A DNA stretch of 6,453 nucleotides from assembly GCA_022709925.1 (NCBI GenBank), contig JAKLHX010000066.1:1-6453 (forward strand). Reading direction: 5' to 3'. Within the stretch, counting starts at the first letter, position 1. Each line of letters begins with the position of its first letter. The stretch comes from Candidatus Margulisiibacteriota bacterium (lineage in GTDB: Bacteria > Margulisbacteria > WOR-1 > JAKLHX01). A program made the position numbers and the translations under genes. Of the stretch, positions 5,341 through 6,453 are shown in pieces. The notes beneath the pieces were generated by a model. That model was given only the letters and a program-made list of their open reading frames with translations. It was not told the origin of the DNA and did no database searches.

Positions 5341-6453
5341 ATGGCAAAAACAGCGAAACATCTATTTTTATTTGTCACGGCCGTGACACTTCTGATCGCA
5401 GCCTCTTATATCGCTATTGCCGATTACTTCATTCCTTCCGTTATGGCCCCGTGGATCGTAGGTTCGATCAACGATTCTTTTAAAGGTGCGGCAGTCCTAA
5501 AGATCGGCAGCGTCACTTTTAACATCTCAAAAGGCATCTATTTAAAGGATGTCGACCTTTCGACGAAGGCCGGAAAGATATTCAGCGCCAAGGATGTTGA
5601 TATCGACCTTGACCTCCCGGCTTTTATAAAAAAAGAATTGAAGATAAAAGAGCTCAGGGTGGCCGGGACGGAGCTGAATATTTCAAGGGACAGGGAAGGA
5701 CGATGGAACTTTTCGCCTCTGATCCAAACGTCCGAGGCGGGCGGCGGTGAGGAGCGGCAGAGAATGGTCTTCAGGACGGTCGTGTTCTCGGATTCGATAA
5801 TCCGGTTCTCGGACCGTATGCAAAAAAATAATTCTATAGAGCGCAGGTTCGTAAACGGGAAGGTCAGGGTCGAGAACGTGGACAACAATGTATTCCTTGC
5901 AAGGATATCGACAAGCGACCCTGATGCGTCTAACGAGGCGATCTCGGCCGATCTCAAATACGATGCGTCAAAAGGCTCCTATTCGGGCAGGATCAAAGCA
6001 AATACAAGATATCTTGACAGGTATTGGACGTACTATCTCGATGATGTGTTCTTTCCCTGGCACTTTAAAGCGAAAGATGTCGACGTTGAAGGGACTTTTT
6101 CTGTGATAAAGGATTCCGTAGATATCGATGCCAGATACACGGTAAAGAAGGGCGCTGTGCGCTACGGCACGATAGAAGCGCGCGCCGATGCCGTGATAGC
6201 GCAAAAGCTCAAGATCGTAAAAGGGGACATCTTGAAAGATAAAAGCACTATCAAGGCCGAGTTCAGCAACGTTTCCGTTCCGATAGGCGAAGATAAATTG
6301 GAGCTCAAAGAACTTTCATGCATTGCGTCCGTCACGGGCAAGGAAATAGTATTTAAGAAGATACACGGCACCATGGGTGGCAAGGGTTTTGGCCTTTCGG
6401 GAAGATATACTTTCAATTACCCCAGAAACATCTATCTCCAGGGCAAATACGGC
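5341..6453 (+). CDS. AsmA-like (AsmA/DUF748-type) envelope protein, N-terminal part (3' end off window)
   Basis: The frame is open from ATG 5341 to the right edge, giving 371 codons with no stop. The protein has a basic N-terminus (Lys3, Lys6), one membrane anchor at about residues 8-27 and then a long beta-strand-rich domain, so it should sit in the inner membrane and face the periplasm. The first domain follows the AsmA-family pattern: VLKIGSVTFNISKGIYLKDV (52-71), IFSAKDVDIDLDLPAFIKK (80-98), IKELRVAGTELNISRDREG (102-120) and then RWNFSPLI. The alternating short strands resemble the repeats that build lipid-carrying grooves in AsmA, TamB and related bridge proteins. These are implicated in moving phospholipid between membranes or in outer-membrane biogenesis. 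The spacing of 6 bp after the hydrolase stop suggests cotranscription; only a weak AGG-containing SD site (TTAGGCAG) precedes it, partly inside that stop. The exact subfamily cannot be set from this part, and the total length is unknown. Confidence 0.8.
   Translation, partial: MAKTAKHLFLFVTAVTLLIAASYIAIADYFIPSVMAPWIVGSINDSFKGAAVLKIGSVTFNISKGIYLKDVDLSTKAGKIFSAKDVDIDLDLPAFIKKELKIKELRVAGTELNISRDREGRWNFSPLIQTSEAGGGEERQRMVFRTVVFSDSIIRFSDRMQKNNSIERRFVNGKVRVENVDNNVFLARISTSDPDASNEAISADLKYDASKGSYSGRIKANTRYLDRYWTYYLDDVFFPWHFKAKDVDVEGTFSVIKDSVDIDARYTVKKGAVRYGTIEARADAVIAQKLKIVKGDILKDKSTIKAEFSNVSVPIGEDKLELKELSCIASVTGKEIVFKKIHGTMGGKGFGLSGRYTFNYPRNIYLQGKYG

Noticed and set aside
5538..5957. 139-codon minus-strand frame in the last third
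   Set aside because: It lies opposite the AsmA-like open frame that runs unbroken from 5341 to the window end with a membrane anchor and domain pattern.

Overview
The window reads as a dense stretch of bacterial chromosome, roughly half G+C by eye, from an organism with a two-membrane (Gram-negative-type) envelope. The evidence for this is a lipoprotein-type hydrolase and an AsmA-like envelope protein in the last third. The phylum cannot be fixed from the sequence. A K+-dependent membrane pyrophosphatase, a short CstA and a bacterial Mpv17-like protein would suit an anaerobic, possibly uncultivated lineage, but that is inference.

Layout: (1) 2-1297, plus strand: the C-terminal two thirds of a membrane-bound, K+-dependent ion-pumping pyrophosphatase (hppA), cut by the left edge. 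(2) 1312-1350: a perfect 24-bp palindromic terminator flanked by an A-run and a T-run, shared by hppA and the convergent gene. (3) 1349-1903, minus strand: mntP, a manganese efflux pump. (4) 1904-1968: a 65-bp divergent intergenic region with an extended -10 promoter and a strong Shine-Dalgarno (SD) site serving the next gene. (5) 1969-3570, plus: a short-form carbon starvation protein CstA, a pyruvate/peptide-type transporter. (6) 3630-4349, plus: a small membrane protein that aligns with the eukaryotic Mpv17/PMP22 family. This is the most unusual gene here. (7) 4366-5334, plus: a predicted lipoprotein of the alpha/beta-hydrolase fold, with a near-consensus promoter lying across the end of the preceding gene. 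(8) 5341-6453, plus: the start of a large AsmA-like protein that runs off the right edge.

The left half is an ion and metabolite transport neighbourhood: PPi-driven cation pumping, Mn2+ export and carbon-compound uptake. These genes lie in different transcription units, so they are not obviously one pathway. The right half (Mpv17-like protein, lipoprotein hydrolase, AsmA-like protein) lies on one strand with small gaps of 17 and 6 bp. It could be an envelope- or lipid-related group, although the hydrolase also appears to have its own promoter. No tRNA, rRNA, CRISPR, insertion sequence or riboswitch was seen, and no gene-free stretch exceeds about 65 bp.
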